Below, in pieces: positions 41,883-51,145 of a DNA stretch of 64,000 bases (position 1 is its first letter; every line of letters starts with the position of its first letter). The stretch spans positions 2,666,001-2,730,000 of the forward strand of contig NZ_CP009279.1 in the NCBI RefSeq assembly GCF_000758545.1, in the 5' to 3' direction. A program made the position numbers and the translations under genes. The notes below the pieces were generated by a model that made no database searches, was not told where the DNA came from, and saw nothing but the letters and a program-made list of their open reading frames with translations. The stretch comes from Paenibacillus sp. FSL H7-0737 (lineage in GTDB: Bacteria > Bacillota > Bacilli > Paenibacillales > Paenibacillaceae).

Positions 41883-43595
41883 ATGAATGAAACAGGGGCT
41901 TGCATTGTGCGAAGGGATCGGACGATTCTACTGGAATGTGCACATCCTGGTTTTGAGAAGGCTAGGAAAGAACTAGGAGCCTTTGCAGAGCTCGTAAAGA
42001 GTCCTCCGGCTTATCACACCTATAGAATCACTCCATTATCATTATGGAATGCTGCAGCGCTTAATTATACAGCTGAAACGATTATTTCAAGTCTGCATCA
42101 ACTTGCGCGCTGGGGTGTTCCTGCCGGGCTGGAGGATGAGATCGCAACTCTTCTCTCTAGGTATGGAAAGCTCACCCTTCACGGTCAAGAGACTTCGAAT
42201 GAGCTCATTACGCTTAGGGCTGAGACAGCTGAGATTCTGAATGGACTAGTTAATGAATCAGGTCTAAAGGAGTTAGGTTTGCAGAGAATAAATCCACTAG
42301 AAAGCTCATGCCGTGCGGAGAACAGAGGGCTTTTAAAGCAAGAGCTGATGAGACTAGGCTACCCTGTACTGGATTATGCTGGTTATCATGTCGGACAAGC
42401 TCTAAGTTTGACCTGGAAGGAGTCTCACAATCACGCAAAGGATGGAGCGAAAGGTGAAACTTTTGGACTGCGTGAATATCAGCAGGAGGCTGTCCAGATG
42501 TTTCAAGGCATAGAAGGGCAGGGAGGCAGCGGGGTAGTTGTGTTGCCTTGTGGAGCGGGTAAGACGGTAGTGGGACTGGCCGTTCTTGAAAGTCTACAAT
42601 GCGAAACACTGATCTTAACTTCAAATACAACTTCGGTAAGACAATGGGTAGATGAGCTGCTTGAGCGAACCGATTTGGCTGATGAGGCTATTGGCGAATA
42701 CTCCGGTGAAAAAAGAGAAGTGCGGCCTGTTACTATAGCTACCTATCAGATATTAACGCACCGTCAATCCAAAGGCGGTCCTTTTCTCCATATGAAGCTG
42801 TTCAATGAACGCAACTGGGGTTTGATTATTTATGATGAGGTTCATCTGCTTCCAGCTCCAGTATTCCGGGCTACAGCAGATATTCAGGCTACTAGAAGAC
42901 TAGGTCTCACTGCAACTCTGGTTAGAGAAGACGGGAAGGAAGGGGACGTATTCTCATTGATCGGGCCTAAGCGTTACGACATGCCTTGGAAGGAGCTGGA
43001 GCAGCAGGGCTGGATTGCAGAGGTAGAATGTGTCGAGATGATCGTACCGATGAGCTCTGAGCTGAGACAGAAGTATTTGTATGCGGAAGCGAAAGAGAAA
43101 TTTCGTATGGCCTCATGCAATCCTGCAAAAGCTGAGGTTATAGTCGAGCTTCTAAAAGCCCATCAGGGATCATCGGTTCTGGTTATTGGACAGTATCTCG
43201 ACCAATTAATTGAACTGGCGGATAAGATCGGTGCACCTCTGATTACGGGTAAAACGAAGCAGCGAGAAAGAGATGAGTTGTATGCAGCTTTTAACGAGGG
43301 AATAATACAGGTGCTTGTTGTCTCTAAAGTAGCGAATTTTGCGGTGAATTTGCCAGATGCGTCGATTGCTATTGAGGTTTCAGGAGCTTTTGGATCCAGG
43401 CAGGAGGAGGCCCAGCGCTTGGGTCGAATCTTGCGTCCGAAGGCGGGTGAGAACAAAGCGTACTTCTATACGCTGGTATCTGAAGATAGCCGGGAGCAGG
43501 AATTCGCTATGCGCCGACGGATGTTTTTAACAGAACAGGGGTATGAATATGTCGTTAAAATGGTGCCGAACGGAAAGGAGCGGACGATCCATTGA
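41883..43595 (+). CDS. Bacterial XPB/Ssl2-type DNA helicase
   Basis: A 570-residue superfamily 2 helicase. An N-terminal region (1-190) includes an XPB-like N-terminal domain. The helicase core has Q-motif-like LREYQQEAV, Walker A PCGAGKT (222-228), DEVH (318-321), RLGLTATLVREDGKE (the RED motif region of XPB), and motif VI QEEAQRLGRILRPK. These features identify bacterial XPB, best known from mycobacteria as a DNA unwinding enzyme thought to act in repair. I use the ATG at 41883 with GGGGAGGG upstream; the frame is open for 21 codons before it. It overlaps the next gene by four bases. Confidence 0.9.
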   Translation: MNETGACIVRRDRTILLECAHPGFEKARKELGAFAELVKSPPAYHTYRITPLSLWNAAALNYTAETIISSLHQLARWGVPAGLEDEIATLLSRYGKLTLHGQETSNELITLRAETAEILNGLVNESGLKELGLQRINPLESSCRAENRGLLKQELMRLGYPVLDYAGYHVGQALSLTWKESHNHAKDGAKGETFGLREYQQEAVQMFQGIEGQGGSGVVVLPCGAGKTVVGLAVLESLQCETLILTSNTTSVRQWVDELLERTDLADEAIGEYSGEKREVRPVTIATYQILTHRQSKGGPFLHMKLFNERNWGLIIYDEVHLLPAPVFRATADIQATRRLGLTATLVREDGKEGDVFSLIGPKRYDMPWKELEQQGWIAEVECVEMIVPMSSELRQKYLYAEAKEKFRMASCNPAKAEVIVELLKAHQGSSVLVIGQYLDQLIELADKIGAPLITGKTKQRERDELYAAFNEGIIQVLVVSKVANFAVNLPDASIAIEVSGAFGSRQEEAQRLGRILRPKAGENKAYFYTLVSEDSREQEFAMRRRMFLTEQGYEYVVKMVPNGKERTIH

Positions 43596-45523
43596 ACCAG
43601 CTATCAGCGGAAGCCCTAGAGGTCTTAAAGCGATTATGTGCTGCTTACGCGGCCCAGCCCTTTGACGAGGGAAAAGAAGAGCGTTGGCGTCCTTCGACGC
43701 TCTGCCGGGCAGAGCAAAAGCTTGCAATGAATGAACTGCGGCGCGCTGGGTTGTTAACTGCGAGGCATAAAATATTGGGGGAGAAGCTGTATCAGATTCC
43801 AGTTGAACAATTATTAGTGCTAGAACAAGAATTCTTCCCATACCAACCTAAGTTTATTGAGGGTTATTCAGTAAATCTATCCATGGAGGCGGGTGCTGGA
43901 CTGGCAGTAGATCTGTTTCGGGCCTTGCTGTTCATGGCTCGTGAAGGCCTGCCTTTTACCGCTAAGGGAATTATTCATAAAAAGAATTTAAATCGTTTAG
44001 CGGCTCAGCTTTCTTTTCAGGAAAAGCATTTAGCGGGGCTCTCTATGGGTAATCCTTCGAATGAGGTGGATGCCCTGTCAGCGGCTCTTGTAGTAGATAT
44101 CATGTTGTGTCTTGGGCTTATTAGCAAGCTGAAAACAGGCTATAGACTTGACAAGGATATACTGGGACGTTGGTTGCAACTTCCTGAGACAAGAATGACT
44201 GACATCCTGTATGGGATTGTTATTCATCGTTTTGGAAGCATTGGGCCTGCCGATCAGCATTTTCGCTATTTAATATCCAGCACTGCTTTTGTACCCGAGA
44301 AATGGACAGTGTTGCCTGAGCTTCTGGACTGGATGGCAGATATGAATTTAACCGGAACAGTTGCCCGAAAAGAGCTGGAACAATCAAGCTTAAACTGGCT
44401 TCGTTGTCTAACAGGCTTTGGATGGTGTGAACTGGGGAGCACGCCTGAGGGTATCCAGTGTTTTCGCTGGACTGCTGCAAAACCGAAGCTGATGTACAGT
44501 AGTGAGTCCTTCCCTGATTCTGTGGCAGAGCATTCGAATGACCAGTTTATTGTGCAACCCGATTTTGAAGTCCTGATTTCACCGGATGTTCTCTATACTG
44601 TGCGCTGGGTTTTAGCTGAATGCGCTGAACTTCTGCAAACAGATACGATGTGGAGCTTCCGACTGACTCGTGAGATGCTAGTGCATGCATCAGAGCGAGG
44701 GATGCCTCCAGAAGAAGCGATAGCTTGGATTAAAGATCATGCACTGGGTGGTCTGCCATCTGTGGTGGAGCTGTCTTTAGAGCAATGGGGAAAGAGCATT
44801 GGCCGAACATCACTCTCTGAAGTGATTCTGTTGACTTGTCAGACGGAGGAGGACGGAGGGGCTATTGCAGCCCATCCGCGACTGCAAGAGAGCCTTAAAC
44901 GTATCGGACCGCTTCATTTTCTTGTATCTCCGGAGAATGTGGAACAGATGCGTAAGGAGCTGTTCTTAGCAGGATTGGCCCCTTCTAGGATGATTGGAGG
45001 ACGTGAGGAAGAGGTGGATGCTGAATGGACTTCATTTCATCAAGAAGCCGAAACCGGGCAAGCGTTGTATTCACTTCCAGAACTAAATGCTGAACTAAAG
45101 CTACTCGACAGAGGGAATCCCTTTTTAAACCTACCAGTTATTTCTCCTGAGCAGGAGGAGGATATCTTATTAGGTGGAGAAAATGTGCCACAGATCTGGA
45201 GCAAGGAATGGCGCCATTATCATAGCTCAACCGCTCAGAAAGTAATGGAACAAGGGCTGAAATGGGGAATTAAGGTGCGGTTTTCCTTAAAGGACCAAAT
45301 GTTAGATTTCATCCCCTCCAGAATAAAAGGTAATCCTTGGAAAGTGGCAGGCCATCTGCTGTATAACGATGGTGAAACGGTTGAGGAAATAGAGCTGGCC
45401 CCTGAAGACTGGAAGGAAATGAAGTTAGTAATTCCCAAAAGGCGAAGAAATTCCTCTTCTGCTGAAGCGAGTGATTATGGTATGATAGAAAAGTCTACTG
45501 AATTCGGTAGAACATTAACGTAG
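43592..45523 (+). CDS. XPB-associated protein (helicase-associated, winged-helix type)
   Basis: A 643-residue protein translationally coupled to the XPB helicase (TTGA overlap). Regions such as MNELRRAGLLTARHKILGEK look like winged helices, and FIVQPDFEVLISPDVLYTVR is the hallmark strand of the helicase-associated family (Helicase_C_3 and similar) found next to XPB in actinobacteria. The C-terminus (VRFSLKDQMLDFIPSRIKGN) is a beta-rich domain resembling WYL-like modules. It has no ATPase motif and probably modulates or loads the helicase. AAAGGAG precedes the TTG start. Confidence 0.75.
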   Translation: MNQLSAEALEVLKRLCAAYAAQPFDEGKEERWRPSTLCRAEQKLAMNELRRAGLLTARHKILGEKLYQIPVEQLLVLEQEFFPYQPKFIEGYSVNLSMEAGAGLAVDLFRALLFMAREGLPFTAKGIIHKKNLNRLAAQLSFQEKHLAGLSMGNPSNEVDALSAALVVDIMLCLGLISKLKTGYRLDKDILGRWLQLPETRMTDILYGIVIHRFGSIGPADQHFRYLISSTAFVPEKWTVLPELLDWMADMNLTGTVARKELEQSSLNWLRCLTGFGWCELGSTPEGIQCFRWTAAKPKLMYSSESFPDSVAEHSNDQFIVQPDFEVLISPDVLYTVRWVLAECAELLQTDTMWSFRLTREMLVHASERGMPPEEAIAWIKDHALGGLPSVVELSLEQWGKSIGRTSLSEVILLTCQTEEDGGAIAAHPRLQESLKRIGPLHFLVSPENVEQMRKELFLAGLAPSRMIGGREEEVDAEWTSFHQEAETGQALYSLPELNAELKLLDRGNPFLNLPVISPEQEEDILLGGENVPQIWSKEWRHYHSSTAQKVMEQGLKWGIKVRFSLKDQMLDFIPSRIKGNPWKVAGHLLYNDGETVEEIELAPEDWKEMKLVIPKRRRNSSSAEASDYGMIEKSTEFGRTLT

Positions 45524-45538
45524 AAAAGAGCTGAGTTC

Positions 45539-45976
45539 ATGAGCGTAGCGGAATTAAATACGGTCGATATGGCTGAAGTGCTGACATACGCCTATGAATT
45601 AGGCGATATGATTAATCAATCCGCCGAAGTGTCGGATTACTTATACTGGAAAGGACGGGTTGATTCGAACCCAGAAATTCAGGCCATGGTCAAACAGCTT
45701 CAAGCCAAGAAGGAGTTGTTTGAAGAAACACAGCGATTCGGACATTTTCATCCGAACTATCATTCAGCGAAGGATGAGGTTTCGGCAGTAGAAGCGGAAT
45801 TGGAGAATTTTGAAGAGGTCGCTCGTTTTAAGCAGGCGGAGAAGACTCTTGATGACATTCTGCATTCCATGTCGGAAGCGATTGCTTTTTCAGTATCGGA
45901 TAGCATTAAAGTACCAAGCAATGATCCTTCCCCTAAAGGTGGATGCGGTAGCGGGGGGAAATGCTCCTGCGGATAA
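45539..45976 (+). CDS. ylbF: YlbF family protein (RNase Y specificity factor component)
   Basis: The 145-residue helical protein matches YlbF. The conserved core is EVSDYLYWKGRVDSNPEIQA then MVKQLQAKKELFEETQRFG. The C-terminus GGCGSGGKCSCG supplies three Cys, as in B. subtilis YlbF, which with YmcA and YaaT forms the Y-complex carrying iron-sulfur clusters and adjusting RNase Y. It lies 15 bases after the XPB-associated gene and just before ylbG. Confidence 0.9.
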   Translation: MSVAELNTVDMAEVLTYAYELGDMINQSAEVSDYLYWKGRVDSNPEIQAMVKQLQAKKELFEETQRFGHFHPNYHSAKDEVSAVEAELENFEEVARFKQAEKTLDDILHSMSEAIAFSVSDSIKVPSNDPSPKGGCGSGGKCSCG

Positions 45977-46016
45977 GCTTCCCTTAGGATTTAGAGAGAG
46001 AAAGGCGGTTTAGCTT

Positions 46017-46280
46017 ATGTTTGCGGAACGGACAGGATACATCATTTGGGTAAGTGACGTTAAAGCGGCACGTAACCTTGAGAAATACGGAACATTACAT
46101 TATGTTTCTCGGAAAATGCATTATGCAGTGATGTATGTAAATGCAGAACGTGCCGAGGAAGTTATGAAGAATGTCCGCAGACTCTCCTACGTTCGTAAGA
46201 TCGAAAGATCCTATCGTAACGAAATTAAGACAGAGTATACCAGTAATGGGCCGGACAAGTCCCGTAACTACGGTATGTAA
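46017..46280 (+). CDS. ylbG: YlbG family protein (DUF2129)
   Basis: The 87-residue protein has the DUF2129 core: RTGYIIWVSDVKAARNLEKY, LHYVSRKMHYAVMYVNAE and the basic SYVRKIERSYR. Function is unknown. It regularly follows ylbF in Bacilli, as here. GGCGG precedes the ATG with rather long spacing. Confidence 0.92.
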   Translation: MFAERTGYIIWVSDVKAARNLEKYGTLHYVSRKMHYAVMYVNAERAEEVMKNVRRLSYVRKIERSYRNEIKTEYTSNGPDKSRNYGM

Positions 46281-46292
46281 TTCTTGGAGATG

Positions 46293-46323
46293 AACAGGTG
46301 CTTAAGTAGCACCTGTTTTTTTA
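46293..46323 (+). terminator. Terminator of ylbF-ylbG
   Basis: AACAGGTGC pairs with GCACCTGTT, followed by TTTTTT. Confidence 0.9.
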
Positions 46324-46438
46324 TGCGCAGATCTCGGGTAACCGCGGTTTCTTCCGTGCTCTGGAACTTGTACAACTTTCAGCAATGAGGTAAGATGACA
46401 ACATTAAGTACATACAAAGACCCTTATGGTGGAGTGTG

Positions 46439-46882
46439 ATGATGATGCGCAACAAAGGGACGGATTGGCCCAGTTCTTACGAGCCCTTCCACATCATGCT
46501 GAACGACTACAGGGTCGCTGACATCGTTATAACAAATCATGCGAAGAGTCGTTATTTGGACCGGATCAGTAAAGGTGTAAGCGATGACGAAGAGGTCGCC
46601 GCATGGATGTGGCAGTGCCTGATGCAGAATCGGCTCAAGCCCTTTTCAGACAGTGATTTTAACGCGTATTTAATTGACGATGACTCTGTAGTAATCGCTG
46701 AGTTCACGGAATTGATAGGTGAAAAAGATATTTCAGGTCAGCCATTATATTCTATGATCATCGTTTCGTTTCTTGGTAGAATCTCTGCGACTCCACAGTT
46801 GAGAGATTTAAAAACTTACTTTTCGCTGCTGCGCAATTCCCGCCGCACTAAGCTAACGAAGAAGAAGCGTAAACGTAAATAG
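46439..46882 (+). CDS. Hypothetical protein with basic tail
   Basis: About 148 residues; I do not recognise the family. The centre VITNHAKSRYLDRISKG then SDDEEVAAWMWQCL resembles the His-x-x-x-R pattern of DUF4258/BrnT-like folds, but the rest does not match well. The C-terminus is strongly basic (TKLTKKKRKRK), suggesting nucleic-acid or ribosome contact. Three ATG codons follow each other (46439, 46442, 46445) after GTGGAG; which is used cannot be told. No partner gene is adjacent. Confidence 0.6.
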   Translation: MMMRNKGTDWPSSYEPFHIMLNDYRVADIVITNHAKSRYLDRISKGVSDDEEVAAWMWQCLMQNRLKPFSDSDFNAYLIDDDSVVIAEFTELIGEKDISGQPLYSMIIVSFLGRISATPQLRDLKTYFSLLRNSRRTKLTKKKRKRK

Positions 46883-46932
46883 TGTATAAAGAACGAACAG
46901 GAGGCATGCGGCGGTGGCTGCATGTCCTTTTT

Positions 46933-46990
46933 GAAAATAAGAATATATAAGCTTCATATCGTACATAATCCCTTACTTAAGTTTCTTTTA
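46933..46990 (+). repeat. Degenerate partial copy of the dispersed repeat
   Basis: The left half of the element is recognisable: GAAAATA-AGAA, ATATAAGCTTCATATC-TAC and TTTCTTTTA follow the same order as in copy 3. The right half is missing. It lies upstream of the LysR gene. Confidence 0.45.
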
Positions 46991-47015
46991 TAGATAGCAC
47001 AAGGAGTTGCAGAGC

Positions 47016-47915
47016 ATGAACTTTCATCAATTACATATTTTTTATACTGTCTTAGAGCGAGGAAGCTTCTCGGCAGCGGCACAGACATTACATATGACTC
47101 AACCAGCAGTGACCATGCAAGTACAGGCGCTAGAGGATTATTTTGGAACCAAGCTCTTCAATCGTTCTACCAAAAAAATCATGCTCACCGAAGCAGGTCA
47201 TACGTTAATGCCATACGCGCTGCGCAGTATCCAATTGATGCGGGAGACGGATCAAGCGATGTCGGCGTTTACGCATATGTTGGAAGGGCGCTTGCAGCTT
47301 GGGGCAAGCCTTACCATTGGTGAGTATGTGCTGCCACGGCTCTTAGGTCCTTTTGGAAAGCAATATCCGAACATTTCAATCATGATGAAGGTCATGAATA
47401 CCTCGCAAATTATGGAGGAAATCCTAAAACATCAGTTGAATTTTGGTTTAATTGAAGCATCGGTAACACATCCTGATATGGTGATTGAGCCGGTGATGGG
47501 GGATGAATTGAAGTTGATTGTGCCCCATGATCATCCGCTTGCAGAGCAGCAAGAGGTCACTTTGGAGGAGGTGCTTCAGCACCCTTTTGTTCTGCGTGAG
47601 CAGGGCTCAGGAACGCGGCGTGTGATGGAAGAGCAGCTGTTCTCGAAGGGGCTTGATCCGGGATCGATGAAAATAGTGATGGAGCTTGGTAGTACGGGTG
47701 CTGTGAAGTCGGCAGTGGAGGCAGGTCTTGGGGTTACTATTATCTCGACTTCTTCTGTTAAACATGAGGTTGCGCTTGGACTACTGAAAATCGTGAATAT
47801 CTCGGATGCCTCATTTAAAAGACAATTCTACGCCATTCATCTAAAATCGACACTGCTGCCAATTTCTGCAGTGACGTTCTTGACTTTTTTGCGCGAGCAT
47901 TCGAATGATAACTAA
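47016..47915 (+). CDS. LysR family transcriptional regulator (CysL/YwfK-like)
   Basis: The 299-residue regulator has an N-terminal winged helix-turn-helix (LHIFYTVLERGSFSAAAQTL then MTQPAVTMQVQALEDYFG) and a two-lobe effector-binding domain. The REQGSGTRRVMEEQL motif is typical of the CysL/RbcR branch, where it contacts the effector. CysL controls sulfite reductase in B. subtilis, but no sulfur gene neighbours this one. The ATG at 47016 has AAGGAG nine bases upstream; the TTG at 47007 abuts that site. Confidence 0.88.
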   Translation: MNFHQLHIFYTVLERGSFSAAAQTLHMTQPAVTMQVQALEDYFGTKLFNRSTKKIMLTEAGHTLMPYALRSIQLMRETDQAMSAFTHMLEGRLQLGASLTIGEYVLPRLLGPFGKQYPNISIMMKVMNTSQIMEEILKHQLNFGLIEASVTHPDMVIEPVMGDELKLIVPHDHPLAEQQEVTLEEVLQHPFVLREQGSGTRRVMEEQLFSKGLDPGSMKIVMELGSTGAVKSAVEAGLGVTIISTSSVKHEVALGLLKIVNISDASFKRQFYAIHLKSTLLPISAVTFLTFLREHSNDN

Positions 47916-47964
47916 AGCAATATGACCAGAGGCAGGAAACTTAGAAACTAGCGAGGTGATAGAA

Positions 47965-48879
47965 ATGGAGAATGAAACTAGACTGGATGAACTGAAGGGC
48001 GACAGACCGGAGAATATTGACGCCTCACGATGCGATCTTCACACGCATACTCAAGTCTCTGATGGCATGCAGCCACCAGAGGAAAATGTACGTCTCGCTA
48101 AAGAGAAGGGACTAATCGCAGTTGCCATAACGGATCATGATACTGTGGCTGGTGTGAAGGAAGCTCTCAAAGCAGGAGAGAAATACGGAATCACTGTTGT
48201 ACCGGGTGTAGAGATCAGCACTCGTGCTGGAGGAAAAGATATTCACGTCCTTGGATACTACATAGATCCAGCAAATGAGTTGTTTCTTTCCCGTTTGGGA
48301 GGGCTAAGAGAAACCCGGGCACTAAGGAATGAGGCGATCCTCTCAAAATTACGTGGGCTTGGGATTGAAATTACGCTTGAGGCAGTTGTCGCGGGAATTG
48401 GACGGGAACTGAAGCCTGATGAGAGTATTGGGCGACCACATATTGCTGATGAGCTGGTTCGTCTTGGAGCAGCTACGGATATGAGAGATGCGTTCAATAA
48501 GTATTTAGCCGAAGGTGCAGCGGCTTACGTGTCACCCCCACGAATCACGCCCGAGGATGCCTGTGATTGGATCATCGAGGCGGGTGGGTCTCCAGTATTG
48601 GCGCATCCAGGCCTATATGGTGACGACCAGTTAGTACGAGGGATTATGGAGCGGGGGGCTTTTAAAGGGATTGAGGTTTATCATTCGGATCACGAACCCG
48701 CTGATTCAGAGCGTTACCTAACCATGGCTGAAGAATTCAGCTTAATTATAACCGGTGGCTCGGATTTTCATGGTGCCCGCCAAGGTGTTGTATTCCATGG
48801 AGATATCGGTAGTGTTACGGTTTCTGTTGAAGCGCTGGAACAGTTGAAGAAGGTTGCTGGCATGTTACGTCAAAACTAA
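47965..48879 (+). CDS. PHP-domain phosphoesterase (TrpH/RNase AM-like)
   Basis: The 304-residue protein has all PHP metal motifs: DLHTHTQVSDG, ITDHDT, VPGVEIST, HVLGYYID, LAHPGLYGD and GSDFHG. It matches the YciV/TrpH group, which hydrolyses 3',5'-nucleotide bisphosphates and, in E. coli, trims RNA 5' ends. The start is the ATG with GCGAGGTG upstream; the GTG inside that signal is rejected. The first 25 residues are charged and not conserved. Confidence 0.87.
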   Translation: MENETRLDELKGDRPENIDASRCDLHTHTQVSDGMQPPEENVRLAKEKGLIAVAITDHDTVAGVKEALKAGEKYGITVVPGVEISTRAGGKDIHVLGYYIDPANELFLSRLGGLRETRALRNEAILSKLRGLGIEITLEAVVAGIGRELKPDESIGRPHIADELVRLGAATDMRDAFNKYLAEGAAAYVSPPRITPEDACDWIIEAGGSPVLAHPGLYGDDQLVRGIMERGAFKGIEVYHSDHEPADSERYLTMAEEFSLIITGGSDFHGARQGVVFHGDIGSVTVSVEALEQLKKVAGMLRQN

Positions 48880-48915
48880 GTTCAATCAGTTGCACATAAT
48901 ATACTGAAAAACGAA

Positions 48916-48957
48916 AACCGGCTGTCATCCACAAATGGACGACAGCCGGTTCTTTTT
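48916..48957. terminator. Bidirectional terminator between the PHP gene and rqcH
   Basis: AACCGGCTGTC pairs with GACAGCCGGTT, extended by TCCA/TGGA inside, with T-runs usable in both directions. Confidence 0.9.
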
Positions 48958-48962
48958 GTTAA

Positions 48963-50852
48963 TTAGCTTCTCAGCGTATTTGGAAGACTCTTAATGCGAT
49001 TTTCATCTGGAGTGACAAACAATGTTTTCTGATGATCATAGATCACAAATCCGGGTTTCGAGCCACTCGGTTTGCGGACATGGCGGATTAGTGTGCAGTC
49101 TACAGGCACACTGCTTGACTGCTTCGCCTGACTGAAATAAGCGGCAAGCTGGGCGGCTTCTTCCAGTGTGGCATCTCCAAATTCCTCACTACGGATGACA
49201 ACGTGAGAACCAGGAATATCCTTGGTATGCAGCCAAGTATCATTAGGTGAAGCCAGTCGATTAGTGACGTATTCGTTCTGTAAATTATTTTTTCCGACAT
49301 AAATGTCGATGCCTTCAGACGAGGTGAAGACCTGCAATGTAGGTCTGGTTGCTTTTTTCTTTTTCTTGCCTTTTTTGCTTCGGTCGCGAAGATATCCTTG
49401 ACTTACAAGCTCGTCGCGGATCTCTTCAATGTCATTCAATGAGGCATGGGCAAGCTGCTGAAGTAAACTTTCCATGTAGGATATTTCCTCATGGGTCTTA
49501 ATCAGCTGCTCATTAATGACAAGGAGGCTGTTTTTATATTTGTTGTACTTTTTAAAATAACGTTGTGCATTATCCGATGGGCTTAATAAAGGGTCGAGTG
49601 GGATGACCATTTCTGCCTGATTTACGTCATAATAATTGACCAAAGAGGCTTCTTTATCTCCTTTGGACACGGCATGTAAGGACGCGAATAGCAATTCACC
49701 CCAAATACGATAGCGATCTGCGTCTTGCGCTTCGTCTAGATCCTTCTGTAGATTGGCAAGCTTCTTAACGTTTTTGCTACGTTCGTTGCTCAGGAAACGG
49801 ATCAAATCACTTACCCGTTGCTTCACCGTATCACGTTCAGCTTTATCCCCGTAATAATCCTCCATGCACTCACTAATCGTGTTATATTGCTTCGCATTCT
49901 CATCCAATAGAGATAACGGAATCGCGGAAAAAATCATTTTCCCTTTCGCATTCGCACCTGAAACAGGAGAGAATTCGCAATTATGGACAGGTCCCATTAC
50001 AGACTGGAAGGCGTCCCATAACTTTGTTGGAAATTCTGGTGCAGATCCCTGTGTATCACCTATCGCAAGGTCATTTCTGAGACGAAGAGCAATCTCTCCG
50101 GCAACAAGTGGACTCATTCCGCTGAAGGCATGCACCATCCAGCCTACCGGGTCAGCTGATGGGGAAGGACCGCCTGAGCCGTCAGGTTTCTGTTCAACCT
50201 CTTCTTTTGTAATCAGGTTGGCGAGCTCACCTTCAATGATTTCTTCCGGTTCGGCCTCCTTCTCATCTTCTTCCAGTAGAGCGGATTCTTCAGCAGCTGA
50301 GATCAAATTGAGAAATCGTTCTTTATCGATCTCCAGAGGGTTCAGCTTGTGTTGCTGAGGAGGCTCTGTGTAAGCGACACCGGGCATTACGATCCGGTAG
50401 CTGCTGATTGATGGAGTAACATGATGAATGCCGTCTATGATCGTTCCTGTGCCGAGCTCAGTAAGGATGATATTACTATGCCGTCCCATGAGCTCAATGA
50501 TGATCTTTTTGGCAGAGACGTCTCCAAGCTCATCTCTAGTCTTAACATTTATGTGAATAATTCGTTCCATGCCTACCTGAGTGATACTCTCAATAGCCCC
50601 ACCTTCACAATGCTTACGCATGAGCATGCAGAACATAGGTGCTTCTGACGGGTTTATGCTGCTTCTTTCTGTAAGATGCAGACGCGGATATGTCGGATTA
50701 GCAGAGAGCAATAGCTTGCCGCCGCCACCGGCACCCCGCAGGTTGAAGATAAGATCGTGATTGCTCGGTTGATATATTTTGCCTATACGCGCACCGATGA
50801 ATGATTGCAGTTCGTGCACGATAGCTCGGGTAACAATGCCGTCTAATGCCAT
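48963..50852 (-). CDS. rqcH: NFACT family ribosome quality-control protein RqcH
   Basis: A 629-residue protein of NFACT architecture. NFACT-N (about 1-150) has PMFCMLMRKHCEGG and TRDELGD; a coiled-coil middle domain spans about 320-500; NFACT-R ends the protein with WLHTKDIPGSHVVIRS. RqcH binds obstructed 50S subunits and recruits tRNA-Ala to add alanine tails that mark stalled peptides for degradation. Where B. subtilis has the essential Asp97-Arg98 pair, this protein reads Glu96-Arg97. An acidic insert (about 190-225) makes it longer than the B. subtilis protein. AGGAGAG lies before the ATG. It was formerly called yloA or fibronectin-binding protein. Confidence 0.92.
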   Translation of the reverse strand: MALDGIVTRAIVHELQSFIGARIGKIYQPSNHDLIFNLRGAGGGGKLLLSANPTYPRLHLTERSSINPSEAPMFCMLMRKHCEGGAIESITQVGMERIIHINVKTRDELGDVSAKKIIIELMGRHSNIILTELGTGTIIDGIHHVTPSISSYRIVMPGVAYTEPPQQHKLNPLEIDKERFLNLISAAEESALLEEDEKEAEPEEIIEGELANLITKEEVEQKPDGSGGPSPSADPVGWMVHAFSGMSPLVAGEIALRLRNDLAIGDTQGSAPEFPTKLWDAFQSVMGPVHNCEFSPVSGANAKGKMIFSAIPLSLLDENAKQYNTISECMEDYYGDKAERDTVKQRVSDLIRFLSNERSKNVKKLANLQKDLDEAQDADRYRIWGELLFASLHAVSKGDKEASLVNYYDVNQAEMVIPLDPLLSPSDNAQRYFKKYNKYKNSLLVINEQLIKTHEEISYMESLLQQLAHASLNDIEEIRDELVSQGYLRDRSKKGKKKKKATRPTLQVFTSSEGIDIYVGKNNLQNEYVTNRLASPNDTWLHTKDIPGSHVVIRSEEFGDATLEEAAQLAAYFSQAKQSSSVPVDCTLIRHVRKPSGSKPGFVIYDHQKTLFVTPDENRIKSLPNTLRS

Positions 50853-50887
50853 GATAAAGCTCTCCTGTCGACGTGAAATGAATTTCT

Positions 50888-50989
50888 GAAAATATAAGAA
50901 AGTATAAGTTTCACATCATACTTTATATCTTATATTTCTTGTTTAAACGCTTACCGCCCTTATAAGAACACCGAAGACGTTTAAGCTTA
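50888..50989 (+). repeat. Dispersed ~100-bp repeat, copy 3
   Basis: AAAATATAAGAAAGTA at its left end is identical to copy 1; TTATATTTCTTG-TTAAACG, CTTACCG-CCTT and ACCGAAGACGTTT continue the alignment. It lies in the intergenic space between the divergent rqcH and yloB genes. Confidence 0.8.
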
Positions 50990-51145
50990 CCTCTCTATGA
51001 TGCCATACTTTGGGACATTCGTGCAAAAGGGGAATTGGTTAGGCGGTGATATTATTGGACGACCTTGAATACACTTGGTCATGAACAGGTGGAAAAGCTG
51101 TGCGCCGCCGGAAGTCAAGAAACGACCGGGAGGGAAAGAAAAGTC

